This document shows positions 1 through 14,200 of a stretch of 64,000 nucleotides of DNA, in pieces. A program made the translations under genes and the position numbers. The notes under the pieces are model-generated. The model was not told where the DNA came from, did no database searches, and was given only the letters and a program-made list of their open reading frames with translations. Every line of letters starts with the position of its first letter. The first letter of the stretch is position 1. The stretch covers positions 17,469,513-17,533,512 of the forward strand of contig CAIIXF020000004.1 in NCBI GenBank assembly GCA_903813345.2, in the 5' to 3' direction. Origin of the DNA: Owenia fusiformis (Eukaryota > Annelida > Polychaeta > Sabellida > Oweniidae).

Positions 1-1380
1 TGATCCATGTGTGAAAATTTGAAGTAAATCTTTTAAGTCGTTTCCCTGGAATTTTGATGACAAGATTTCTCTTAAAACTTCCAAGATGGCCTCCAGAATG
101 CAAAATGACCGCCCAAAAGTTTATAATCAGCTCTACAACTTCTTACTATGTAACATGTGTGAAAATTTGAAGTAAATCCGTCAAGTGTTTTTCCTGGAAT
201 TGTGATGACAAGAAAGTGAGACGCCGTGTGCCTGGCAAGCTGATGACAATATCGTACCTTTTTTTAGGTACGATAAAAACATAAATGATGTGTGTAAAAT
301 GTCAGCCATCAGGCCTGTAGCCAGGGTTTCTCTAGTGGGGTCTATATTTGGGGCATTTGCACACACGTAGCACAGCCTAAAAGATATTTCTGTCTTCATG
401 GTCAGAAAATAGTTTTAATCTATAACTGTCTGAAATTATTTGCGATAACCTAAGTGGCCTTTTGTCTTAACAATGTTTCGAGATTACTTTAACGTCAAGT
501 AATTTAAATTGTGATATTAGTATTCCATTTCATTCTGACACTTATCTTATTTTATTTAAGATTTCAATTTTTTAAAAACACAATTCAATGATATTGATCA
601 TTTCATCACTTTCAGTCTATGACACAAATCTTATTTATTTTGAGATTTAATTTTTTGTAACAAAATTATTTCATACAACTACTTTTTACAGTGACATGGC
701 TTATTACAATGCAGGACACCTGAATTTATTTGTAAAGCTAGGAAATGGGCCAAAAGTGAATTTCGCGAGACAAAAATGGTGACCATTTTGAAAATAGGCG
801 AGCTGTTGAACCAGGAGTCAAAGGGGAGTTTTCTGTCTTGATGTTGAACAAAAATAACTTAAAACAGGAATCTTATCGACAGAGGTTTTAAGGCAAATGG
901 TCCAAAAGTGGATTTCGCAAGACAGATTGACAAATCAATTTTAACTAAAATAGCTGAAAATAAAAAAACAGATATAATTTTTTGCCGATTTATTGTAACA
1001 AAATTTCATACAACTACTCTTTACATTGACATTGATTTTAACAATGCAGGACACCTGAAGTTACTTGTAAAGCCAGAAAATGGGTCAAAAATGAATTTCG
1101 CGAGATGATAAAACATAACGCATTGGCTGAAATGAGAATCTTTGAAATCTCATTCACATTTTTGCTAATGATAGCATACTGTTTTATTTTTTGGATGCTT
1201 AAAGGTGACCATATTCAGTGGTAAACAATATTTCAGATTACAATAATAGCTTTTTAATCATTAAGGGTACTGTAAAAGTATGTAGTCTTTGAATCCTGAA
1301 AATGGACACATATAACATCATCTGATTCCATCATGTAGAATACAGAAAAATATATCAAAGAGTATGGTTAGTAGATTTAG
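1..1380. repeat. Non-coding flank with dispersed and directly repeated DNA
   Basis: No exon seen. The first 420 bases carry a dispersed repeat with words such as 'ccaagatggcctccagaatg' and a hairpin 'cgtacctttttttaggtacg'. Bases 708-771 and 1043-1108 are two copies of a roughly 65-bp direct repeat (acaatgcaggacacctgaa..., ending near 'aatttcgcgag'). By position this should be intron 3' of exon 16 of the REJ gene. Confidence 0.5.
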
Positions 1381-2180
1381 ACCTCTGTCTGTATAACAGT
1401 TAATCCTCTCCAACTACATTGTACTTGTGTTGTACTCACCTAATGACTCAGGCTGACTCTGCATTACAGTAATAGAGAGTGCCTCTGTCTGTATAACAGT
1501 TAATCCTCTCTAACTACATTGTACTTGTGTTGTACTCACCTAATGACTCAGGCTGACTCTGCATTACAGTAATAGAGAGTGCCTCTGTCTGTATAACAGT
1601 TAATCCTCTCTAACTACATTGTACTTGTGTTGTACTCACCTAAAGACTCTGGCTGACTCTGCATTACAGTCATGGAGAGTGCCTCTGTCTGTATAACAGT
1701 TAATCCTCTCTAACTACATTGTACTTGTGTTGTACTCACCTAAAGACTCTGGCTGACTCTGCATTACAGTCATAGAGAGTGCCTCTGTCTGTATAACAGT
1801 TAATCCCCTCCAACTACATTGCACTTGTGTTGTACTCACCTAAAGACTCTGGCTGACTCTGCATTACAGTCATGGAGAGTGCCTCTGTCTGTATAACAGT
1901 TAATCCTCTCTAACTACATTGTACTTGTGTTGTACTCACCCAAAGACTCTGGCTGACTCTGCATTACAGTAATAGAGAGTGCCTCTGTCTGTATAACAGT
2001 TAATCCTCTCTAACTACATTGTACTTGTGTTGTACTCACCTAAAGACTCTGGCTGACTCTGCATTACAGTCATGGAGAGTGCCTCTGTCTGTATAACAGT
2101 TAATCCTCTCTAACTACATTGTACTTGTGTTGTACTCACCTAAAGACTCTGGCTGACTCTGCATTACAGTCATAGAGAGT
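1381..2180. repeat. 100-bp tandem array built from REJ exon 16 end plus its splice donor
   Basis: Eight exact-length 100-bp units; the donor-strand motif 'tgtactcacc' recurs at 1431, 1531, 1631 and so on to 2131. On the minus strand each unit reads about 60 nt of the real exon 16 end, then GTGAGT, then about 40 nt of intron. The unit at 2131 belongs to the true exon; the other seven are decoy copies lying downstream of it. Units differ by only a few substitutions, so amplification is recent. Confidence 0.9.
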
Positions 2181-2287
2181 GCCTCTGTCTGTATAACAGT
2201 CGCTTCTTCTCCAACTACTTTGTTCTTCAGCACAACATCAGCAACATCCTTTACTACTTTCATTGTTGTATCTGTGATATCCTTAAT
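2140..2287 (-). CDS. REJ gene exon 16 (post-REJ region)
   Basis: Acceptor 'cccttcag', phase 0, donor GTGAGT. Encodes IKDITDTTMKVVKDVADVV and then a segment ending MTVMQSQPESL. It is helix-rich, like the region between REJ and GAIN in polycystin-1 proteins. Its last ~60 nt and donor are the source of the 100-bp array. Confidence 0.72.
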
Positions 2288-5200
2288 CTGAAGGGAGTAA
2301 AAAAATGTCAGAAAACAAAAGCATAAAAATGTATATTATATATGTCCATCCATACATGTATTTGTACATTATAAAGTCATTCACATATTTGAAGATTTTC
2401 TTATGCATTGCATTTTCCTTATTATTGCTCCCTGCCATACTTAGGCAAGTGTCATGAGGATATGCCTTAGTCACATTTGATCTATGGCAACTGTACATCA
2501 GCTGCAGTTTAACGAAATCAAGAGAAATATGCAGCATAAATTACAGAGATAAGCAGTAGGATGGAGATTTTTTACATCAATTTTGTGAAGCTACGGATAC
2601 CGTAAAGCAAATATGACTGTGGCTTTCTAGTTTAAACAAGGCACATGATGTGAATGAGATCACACCATCAAAAAACTTTCAAAATGGCTGCCAGAAAAAA
2701 TGGCTGCCAAGAAGTTAATCAGCTCTAGAACTTTATATCCTCCATCAAGTGTGCAAATTTGGAGACAATCCGACCATTGACTTTTTCACTTGAAAGCCGA
2801 CAAGCGGTTTTCCTCAAATGGCGATGACAATATTAAGCAAAAACAATTTGATATCTTCTATTACGTGTGCGAATTTGAAGACAAATCCGATGAGCGATTT
2901 TCCTGACATGGCGATGACAAGATTTTCTGAAAAACCTTCAAAATGGCTGCCAGGAAACAAGATGGCCACCCAAAAGTTAATCAGCTCTAAAACTTGATAT
3001 CCTCTATCATGTGTGCGAATTTGGGTAAAATCCGATAAGCAGTTTTCCTGAAATGGTGATGACAAGATTTTCCGAAAAAACTTCAAAATGGCCACCAGAA
3101 AACAAGATGGCAGCCCTAAAGTTAATCAGCTCTAGAACTTGATATTCTCTATCATGTGTGCGAATTTGGAGAAAATCTGATGAGTGGTTTTCCAGAAATG
3201 GCGATGACAAAAAAGCGGGATGACCATGATCACAATCATGATAACGATCACGACCACTATCATGATGACTATGAAGACTATGTCCCACCGATGGTGTGAT
3301 AAAAATTGAAACTAGAAAAACAGCAACTCCACGGAGTAGTGAATCCCACCGAACAAACACATTTTGACAATTAGTAGCCATCTTGAAAATTCCATCTTGA
3401 ACAGAGCATATCAGCATCTAAAATTTAAACCAAATCCGTTCACTGGTATTTGAGTTACCAAATAGCACATTTTTTACGAAAAATGGTGGACATTTTGCAA
3501 AACAGCCACCATCTTGTTTAAGAAAAATGGTGGCCATTTTAAAATATAGCTGCCATCTTGAAAATTTCATAAGTAGATCTCCTTTGTCCCTAGGTAGTAG
3601 CATATAAAATTTGAACCAAATCTGTTCACTGGTATAAGTTTTTTTACAAAAAATGGCAGCCATTTTGAAATTCAGCTGCCATCTTGAAAATTCTTTCTCG
3701 AACAGGGCTACTATGTCCCTAGGCATCAGCATATATCAATTTACTGGTATTTGAGTTATGAAAGATTACGTTTCCTGAAAATTGATTCTTGAACAGAGCA
3801 ACAGTGTCCCTTGGCTTCAGCATACAACATTTGAACTAAATACATTCACTGAATCTTGACATTCACTCACCATCTTGAAAATGTTTTCACGAACAGAGCA
3901 ACTGTGTCCCTAGGCATCAGCATATAAAATTTGGATGAAATCAGTTAACTGGTATTTGAGTTATCAAAGATTAGGTTTTCTTGCAGAGAATGGTGGCCAG
4001 TTTGAAAAGCAGCAGCCATCTGGAAAATCTCTTCTTGAATAAAAGCTCCTTTGTTCCTAGGCATCAGCATATAAAATTGGAACCAAATCGGTCTACTAGG
4101 AATTGAGTTATCATAGATTACATTTTTTATGAAAAATGGTGGCCATTTTGAATTGAGCGGCCATATTAAAAATCTCTTCTCAAGCAGAGGTCCTACACCC
4201 ATAAGACATATACTTTAGTGGGAAGCGAGGGCCCTTATATAAATTTTTAATGAGATTTTTTTATATCTACAGGATGTCTACTTAAAGAATTGTGATGTTT
4301 ATCCCCCCCCAGGATGCACCCCTATTAGAGGGAATATTTTTTATTTTTCTCAGTCACTAGTGCAGCAAAGAATTCAATTTTTTCCACGATCACTAGGTCC
4401 CCTCCCCAGCTCTTTACATAAATTTTAATACCACTATTCATTGCCCATTAAACAAGTTATATTTAAAACTGTATGAAAACAGTTCATATTTTGCCCCCTG
4501 AGGTACCCACATTTGCTAATAGTCGAGCTTCATAACAGTTATTTGCATGGATATTTGTTAAAATGATTAATTAATAATATTTTCATATTTCTCATGTACA
4601 AAACTAAAAATATCAATGATACTGAAGAAATGTTAAATATTCCCCCTAATAGGTGCATCCTGGGGGAAACACTCAAAAAGAATTTCGCTCAGGAGATGGC
4701 AATGTTAACATCACAATTCTTAAAGTAGAGATCCTGTAGATATAAAAAAAATCTCATTAAAAATCTTTCGGGTGCATGGGGACTCTCGCTTCCTACTAAA
4801 ATAATAAGTCTATAAAATTTGAATCAGATCCATCAAACGATATTTGAGTTATTGCCCGAACAGACGGACAGATGGATGAATGGACCGACGGATGGACAAA
4901 CGAACGAATAAACAAATGGACGGACAGACAAATTTCCTTTATCCTCCTCGAACTTCGTTCAGTGGGATAATTACATGTATAAGGACTAATGTTGAGCGTT
5001 TTAGACCATCATTTCCCTAAGCATGGGAAAACTACCTTATTTCATGCGCTCATTTCATGTCACGATCATTTTCTTTCAATAGCATAAGCATACATGTAGA
5101 CACTTGCCTGTTTACTTGCTTGCTCAATGGTCCTTGTGTCTTTCAGTTGTGGCTTAGAGCTCTTAATCATTTTCTTGCCAGTAAGTCGATGTGTTGCTTT

Positions 5201-8200
5201 TATAGTAGCTTCCATAACATTGCTAGCTCCAGACAAGATAAGACTACAAGATAAAGTACGCAAAAGCATTCACCAGAGGGGTTCACATAGAAGAGATGTT
5301 CACTTACACAAGTTTTATTGAACATGTCTATTAAAAGAATTGTTTTTAGTTATCAATTTTAGATATTGATTTGGCAATTTTTCTCTAAAAATGTAAAGAA
5401 AGGTGTTAATGTCAACACAGTTTTGGTAAAATCAAGTTAATTTGGTTTTCGGAGGGGTAATTATGATTTTTTACAAGTCGAAAATTATGGTTCAGAGATG
5501 TTGTCCAAATCTTGTTTGTGAAGGGGTTAACGATGAATTCATAAAAACAAGACAATTTTTCTATTGATGAGTGAGGGGAACATATTAAAAGAATCTGCTG
5601 ACATGATAAATTATCTAATGATTGGTAGAGACATGATATCAAAGTAACATTTTAAATATCATTTGAAGAATGTAATCCTATTTTCTTAACTTTATTGCTA
5701 TTTTTACTGTTATTGGAAATTGTATATCAGATGTACGTTTGGCCCTAAAAGGGCATCAGTACAAAGAAAATCCTAGTACAAAGTAAGTGAAGATTAAATG
5801 TTGGTTTTCTGAAAAATAAGAGGCAAGAAAAATCATCATTTAAACATTTTAATTGTATGTGGATCGGTATGACGAAGGGGGGGGGGTAACTATAATGACA
5901 TAAGTTCATTTTTCAATAAAGACATACTGACACTATCTCTCAACAATTTTCGATCTTAAAATTTAAACACATGTTTGGCAATTTTTAAGTAATTAACTAA
6001 ATGCAGCAATGTACATGTAGTCACTGCAATTTGAATTGTAAGCATATAATAATGTATTTCATTTGATCCATGCCATTTACATGTACTGTACGCCCGGTAT
6101 TTTTCGCGTGCGATTTAGTTTCGCGCTTTTCGCGACTGTGTTAAAATCGCGAAAATTAATCGTCGCGAATTTCGCCAATTAAAGGCTGAGGTGCAACATG
6201 CCGTTGACTAAGACCTAGAAATTGTAAATCTTATCAAAATATGACATTGGGTAGGTCTTATTACTGTAGATAAGGTAAATTAGTTTACAGATCTTGAAGA
6301 TCCAGAGAATAATGGAATTTAAAACTTTGAAATCCGCGAAATTTAATGGCCGCGAAATTGGTATTTCTCAAAATTCGCGAAACTAAAACTCGCGGAAAAT
6401 ACCAGGCGTACAGTATGTCTTAGACAACTTGTTAATGAAATAAACTGGAATAGGAACAAAAAAGGGTGATAACAATAACATATCTAAAATAACAACTCTA
6501 AAATTGTTAGTTGTCACTTCTTTTAGCAGGAGGTGAACACGACATGGAAATTATGACTTGATCAGGTACAAAGTTTTCAAGTTAGAAATTTCTGATTTCA
6601 TGATATTGGGTTCTTCTGATCATGCAAGAATGTCGGTTAAGTACTGTACATGACTGTAACTAAAGTAGGTTCTTATACCCTCCTTTTATTCCCGGGAATC
6701 ATTCCTCATTATGAAGATTTGAAATGTTAGTCCCTTTGTGTTGAAATAATGTATAGTATGGATTGGTCACCTGTAGTAACTAGATGTCCATGCAGTTTAA
6801 ACTCACAACTGCCTGCCAATGGCAACCACTTTTTTATTGTTGTAAATGGACTAGACTGATCAGGTAATGGACTGAATGCCAATATGTTTAATTGTGAAAA
6901 TGATGATTTCAACCTTTTAATAAATGTGGTCACTAACCTTGCAGCATTAAAGAACATTTGAACAAAACATGTGTTTATCTATATTATGTCTGCATTTCTG
7001 CATTCTACCTTGCAATGTTCTCAATAACTTCTGGACTAATATCTTCTTTACTCTCCACTTTAAACACCAGTATTTTACTCAAGTCTTCAAACACATGTGT
7101 TGCTTTGGACTGCACATATACAAGCATAATTAGTTAGACATACAGTATGAGCAAATAACATGTGTTGCTTTGGACTGCACATATACAAGCATAATTAGTT
7201 AGACATACAGTATGAGCAAATAACATGTGTTGCTTTGGACTGCACATATACAAGCATAATTAGTTAGACATACAGTATGAGCAAATAACATGTGTTGCTT
7301 TGGACTGCACATATACAAGCATTATTAGTTAGACATACAGTTTGAGCAAATAACATGTGTTGCTTTGGACTGCACATATACAAGCATAATTAGTTTGACA
7401 TACAGTATGAGCAAATAACATGTGTTGCTTTGGACTGCACATTCACAAGCATAATTAGTTAGACATACAGTATGAGCAAATAACATGTGTTGCTTTGGAC
7501 TGCACATATACAAGCATAATTAGTTAGACATAATAACATGTGTTGCTTTGGACTGCACATATACAAGCATAATTAGTTAGACATACAGTATGAGCAAATA
7601 ACATGTGTTGCTTTGGACTGCACATATACAAGCATAATTAGTTAGACATACAGTTTGAGCAAGTAACATGTGTTGCTTTGGACTGCACATATACAAGCAT
7701 AATTAGTTCGACATACAGTATGAGCAAATAACATGTGTTGCTTTGGACTGCACATTCACAAGCATAATTAGTTAGACATACAGTATGAGCAAATAACATG
7801 TGTTGCTTTGGACTGCACATATACAAGCATAATAAGTTAGACATACAGTATGAGCAAATAACATGTGTTGCTTTGGACTGCACATATACAAGCATAATTA
7901 GTTAGACATACAGTATGAGCAAATAACATGTGTTGCTTTGGACTGCACATATATAAGCATAATTAGTTAGACATACAGTATGAGCAAATAACATGTGTTG
8001 CTTTGGACTGCACATATACAAGCATAATTAGTTAGACATACAGTATGAGCAAATAACATGTGTTGCTTTGGACTGCACATATACAAGCATTATTAGTTAG
8101 ACATACAGTATGAGCAAATAACATGTGTTGCTTTGGACTGCACATATACAAGCATAATTAGTTAGACATACAGTATGAGCAAATAACATGTGTTGCTTTG

Positions 8201-11200
8201 GACTGCACATATACAAGCATAATTAGTTAGACATACAGTATGAGCAAATAACATGTGTTGCTTTGGACTGCACATATACAAGCATAATTAGTTAGACATA
8301 CAGTATGAACAAATAACATGTGTTGCTTTGGACTGCACATACACAAGCATAATTAGTTAGACATACAGTATGAGCAAATAACATGTGTTGCTTTGGACTG
8401 CACATATACAAGCATAATTAGTTAGACATACAGTATGAGCAAATAACATGTGTTGCTTTGGACTGCACATATACAAGCATAATTAGTTAGACATACAGTA
8501 TGAGCAAATAACATGTGTTGCTTTGGACTGCACATATACAAGCATAATTAGTTAGACATACAGTATGAGCAAATAACATGTGTTGCTTTGGACTGCACAT
8601 ATACAAGCATAATTAGTTAGACATACAGTATGAGCAAATAACATGTTGCTTTGGACTGCACATACACAAGCATAATTAGTTAGACATACGGTATGAGCAA
8701 ATAACATGTTGCTTTGGACTGCACATATACAAGCAAAATTAGTTAGACATACAGTATGAGCAAATAACATGTGTTGCTTTGGACTGCACATATTCAAGCA
8801 TAATTAGTTAGACATACAGTATGAGCAAATAACATGTGTTGCTTTGGACTGCACATATACAAGCATAATTAGTTAGACATACAGTATGAGCAAATAACAT
8901 GTGTTGCTTTGAACTGCACATATACAAGCATAATTAGTTAGACATACAGTATGAGCAAATAACATGTGTTGCTTTGGACTGCACATATACAAGCATAATT
9001 AGCTAGACATACAGTATGAGAAATAGCAAATAAGACCAAAGTTGAAAATGAGATGTTTAACATGTTCATCCATGATCCAAAACTCCCATGGCAGATCTAA
9101 ATTCAACATCACATTTATAAAATTGAAATGTAATATTGCATTATGATTGCTAATACTAAGTTATCAATTGTGCTGAGGTGGAATTGAAGGATAATCCAAT
9201 GTAAGTACATGTAACAAAAACAAGGGGGATAACTCTACTATTATATTTCTATTTTTAAAGCATTTATCAACAAAGCATTAACATGCAAAATGTTACCACA
9301 TACCATTTGTTAAAGAAACCATCCACCAAATGCCAAACATTGTCAACAAAACAAATGGAGACTATAACAAAATGTCACCACTTCTTGTGGTGATATAAAA
9401 TGGTGGAAAGACAGGCCACTAACAGAACAAGTAGAGTAAGGACTGTTTTGCAAGAAGGATGTCCCGTATTGCATTACTTACCTTAGCAGAAGAGGCAAGT
9501 TCCCCACTTTCTAGTGTAACACTATGCAAGGCTCCTGCCTTCTGTTTAAGCACTTTCAGGTCATCTATGCTTGAGTTTGATACTGATGTCACCATAGAAT
9601 CACGGATCTAAAGATAAAATTAATACAAGGCATTAACATGCAAAATGTCACCACCTGCCAAATGTTAAAGATGCTGAATGTCCACAGCCAAACACAGACC
9701 ACCAACTACAAATAAGCCACACGGTGAACAGAATCGCACCCTTGAACAGAATACACTTTTCGGGATGGAAAATTCAAAATGGCCACCTTAACATTTACCC
9801 AGACTGCCTAAAAACTAATCAGTTCTAAACTTTCCATAGAAACATCTCTAAAATTTTAGGATGAATCAATGAAACCTGTAAACAACCCTCAAGAGACACG
9901 TTTTAAGGTATTACTTCACAGTGTATCAGCTTTTTTTCTACAATTCAGATTTTCCTGAAAAAATCCTGGTAAAAGATATACTGATGTATTACAAAATATG
10001 GGAAAATTGACCGTTTAGTTATTTCTAAAAAAGTTTTAATTTAACATTGCTCTCAATGGGAAATTCTTATTTATTTTTTAAAACAAGCCTTCACAGACAA
10101 GATTTTAGGACAAAAAATCCAAAATGGCCACCTTAACATTTACCAAGAATGCCGAAAAACTAATCAGTTCTAAACTTTTATAGGTAGAAACATCCCTGAG
10201 AATTTCAAATGAATCTCTCAAACGGTTTGGCTGGAAACCTGTAGACAAGATTATTCGGGACGCCCGCCCGCCCAACCGCCCGCCCGGCAAACTGATTATA
10301 ATATAGCACCTGAGGGTGCGATAAAAAAAGTTGAAGATAGCAATTGTCACCACCACATAAATTTTTCACTAATGTTTAGTTTTCACCATTTTGAGCACTA
10401 ATTTTTGGCCAAAATTGTCAAATTTAGGCAAAAACTGGCTAGAGTCCTGTGCATTGTACATGTACAAAGATGTCATTGGGTATAGCTACATGTACATGTT
10501 TTTATAGAATTTGTATGTGGAATTGTTGAATTATGGTCATCTATGGATTAGTTCTTCCCTTTGCAGGGTTTACTTGCCTGATTGAGTATAAAGGTATATT
10601 AAACTGTAATTAAGTTCCTCGAAAACCATTTCGTGAGAGGGGTTCAGTATTCCCTGGGGGTCATAACATTATAAGCTCTCTTAGAACATGTAGTTCAACC
10701 TCCCTATTATATCGTAATACTTCATTCACGTTAATGTGGAAATGTCTTATCATAGAATTCTTACCAGGCTTCTTTGCTCCAATGAAGTAGATTTTGTGAG
10801 CGTGTTGTTCTCATTGGATTCCGTATTTAATATGGCAGACACTGTCAATACAAGCTGACTGGCAGCTGGAATCAAAGTTCATAGTCATTTTCTCAAAGGT
10901 TTAGTGAAAAAATTCAACATTAACAGTATTGGATGACCAGATTATATTCTTGACAATTATATACTAGTATCAGATCATCATATCACTTTTGCAATATATG
11001 AATTGTGTAATAAGAAGATTTCTATCTTCCCATTCCTTACTTTTTATTTTCAGTCTTGAATTTGTTCCCACATTGTAAGGATATCTTGGGTTTTCTTGAG
11101 TAACAAGCTGACAAAATACAGTCATAATCATATTATGGACAGGCGACCCCAACATTTTTACCCTCTATTTTTGGAATAACTGTCCATATTGATGGAATCC

Positions 11201-14200
11201 TCTAGATTTTTCTTGTAAAAAGAAAATGGATTCAACATAGTAAGGTTAAGGAAGGGCGTTATAAAATTTTTTGTCTATTCAGTAGGTATGTTATGACATG
11301 CACAAAGTTCTATTTAGTCATATTTTCATTTCAAATATGGCGGCCAATCCGATGTCTAACAACCCTTACAAAAATCTAGGCAGTGTGCATTTTAACCTCC
11401 TGTGAAATAACCACTGGCATTTAGTAGTCATTTTGTGTTTTATATCATTCTGCATCATAATTCTATGTCTTTTGGTGTTAAAACATTAGCAGAAATAATC
11501 GAGTGAATTAGACAACAGAATTTTCGAAAACCGTTTATAAAAACTTGTATTATCATGCTAAAAGTGCGACTGTGCACCTCAATGTCAAGCTAAATTAATG
11601 TTGTGTCTAAAACACATACCTGACCTAATCGCTTGTCATTCAAGTATATATGCTTAGTAAACATAGCAAAATGATCTGAATTTTAGAATTTTGTTCAAAA
11701 CTAGTAATGCTCGCTACATGTCTTCATCATAAGTATTCATCAGACTTTGGGCATGCTCAGGAGAAAATCATCAACCAATCACACCAGTTGGAGATTACCC
11801 GATATCAGTCGGAGAAATCTGACGATCAACAGAAACTCACTTCAAAAAATCAAAAGCGGACTGACGGCGTCTTCTACTATCCTGGGATCTAAGATTTTCA
11901 GTATAGATAAGGTCTTTTGGGATCTTTTGAATGAGGGAAGTCTCTAGTTAAAAAAAGGACAATCGTATCAACTTGAAAAAAGTTGAATTTTTACGAAAAA
12001 TTTTAACATGCGCAGAAGTCCCATTTGCCATTTTGACTGTATTGAATACTGGTAAAGCATGGTTGTTGAGATCTTGTTTACATTTTGAAAAAGCTGTAAA
12101 TTAGTTTGATTTGAACTTGTATGTATTAAACCTTTCTGTTTTGGTACAACTTGAAGTTTATTTGCATCAAATTACATGTAGATACCACAATGCAGATTTA
12201 AGTTACCACCATTTTATTCAGTGGGTTGCATTTTTATTGGCTCACTCTGTACTTTCAAATTACCTTGAATTTTGCCTGATCCTATGAGGTTGTCTAACTT
12301 GCTCTCCTGGCCATTGGTTGTTACAGTGAGATTTGTCAACATCTCTACTAAATCATCTCCATCTTCTGTTATATTTGGGTACACTGTGGACTTCATATGG
12401 TAAGGGTAGACCTGGAAATCATCATTTCAGCTATAAATTTTATTAGATTCATAATGGGTTTATAAATACACACAGATGATAGACCCAATTTGTCTGTTCT
12501 GTTGAAATTAATTCTAATTTTAAATGATCAGATCTCTGAATTCCTTTTATTTCAGAAACTAAAATTAGGATTTTAATGAAAATTTGAAAAAATTGCCTCC
12601 GACGTTTGACACTCTATCTCCTCCAATTCCTGAATTGAAACAATTGAATTCTCTCCTTATTTATATGTATTATTCATAGTACAATGTACCAGACCCTGCA
12701 AGGTTTTTCTCAGCTCTATTATTACCTGCAGAGTGACAACCTCCATAGTGGTTGTTTGAAGATAATCTGTTGCGTTAATATGTATCTCTACTGTGTAGTT
12801 ATTAGCACTGTCCCCAGGAGCTAACTGAACACCCTGTAACTCTGATGCATCACTGGAACCCAGCATAGATCCTGAAATGAGTCAATTACCACAACATACA
12901 GTAAAGGCCAGTAAACTTGTATAAGTAGGTGGAACTAGGCACTGACAGTTTGATATAATGGTCAATAAAGAATGCACATGTATGTACAAAATGTATATAC
13001 AGTAAAACAAAGAGACACATGTAGCATGAAATATGGTGATGATTAAAAGCAGTATGATGTAGATTTCTATATCAATTTGAGAAGCTTGGACGCCATAGGG
13101 TCGGCGTAGAGCAAATGTGAATGAGGCTTGAGTGACTCTTTACCTGTTTGATAAAATAAAATGATGGTGCCACTTTAAACATGCATAGAGAATCCACTTC
13201 CCAAAACACAAATCTTTTTTTCCCCGCTGAGAAATGTTATCAGAACCCAGAACAGCAGTACTCTTCAATTTCCATTATATAACATTATTTTATATCATAT
13301 AACTAACCTGCATTGTCAGAATCCTTCTTATAGTAGAATTCATAAGTAACTGGGATGTCTTCATCTTGGAACTTCTCACAGTGAATGTCAAACTCATCAA
13401 ACAGAGTAACCCCAATAGATGGCAACACAGTACAAGAGCTATATGGAGCTATAGGCGGCGTATTAGTAGTAAACCCGAAAGAGGCAAATCCAGAATCCAG
13501 ACCTGCTCCACTTTTCTTGACACCTACGTTAATAATCAAAGAATTACAAATAAAAGATACATCCTCATTTTATCATCAGACATATAAAATTTTCAAGGAA
13601 AATAATAAAATGACATTTAGTGACTCTATACATACTTTACATTTCTCTTTTAAGCCACTACAAGTACAATTTCCAATAAATTAATATTATAGTATCCAAC
13701 TTTCATGACAATAAAGACAATGCGCCACACGGGAGCCTTAGATTCTATTGATCCATCTTTTTGCAATGTCCAATAAAAGAAGGTTTAGATGTTCATATGT
13801 TCATATGTTCATAAAAATTGTTGATAGTCATGTAATTAAAATACTTGTTTAAAAATAACAATGAGTATAAAGCAACATTAATCCTTTGACAGCAAGTGTA
13901 AAGCTATATCAATCATACCTGTGACATTTAATGTAAAGTTACATCTACTTGTGACAGTGAGTATAATGCTACATCATACCAGTGACAGTGATTACAAAGC
14001 TAGATCATACTTGTGTCAGTGAGCATAAATCTAAATCATACCTGTGACAATGAGTATAAAGCAAATTCATACCTGTAACAGTGAGTATAAGGCTACATCA
14101 TACCAGTGACAGTGAGTATAAAGCTACATCATGACAGGGAGTATAAAGCTACATTATACCTGTGGCAGTTAATGTAAAGCTACATCATACCTGTGACAGT

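Noticed and set aside
3007-3732. 136- and 104-codon minus-strand ORFs rich in 'FKMA'
   Set aside because: Follow degenerate 'aaatggcggcc'-type repeats; no splice sites or homology pattern.
6727-6957. Candidate REJ exon on the minus strand (76 codons)
   Set aside because: Lies between exons 14 and 15, which already join in phase; no acceptor/donor pair keeps the frame.
7325-8797. Minus-strand frames encoding repeated CAVQSNTCYLLILYV
   Set aside because: Translations of the 65-bp array; periodic with it and without start or splice context.
1381-9020. CRISPR-like regular arrays
   Set aside because: Units are contiguous with no unique spacers, and the DNA is clearly eukaryotic; they are tandem repeats.
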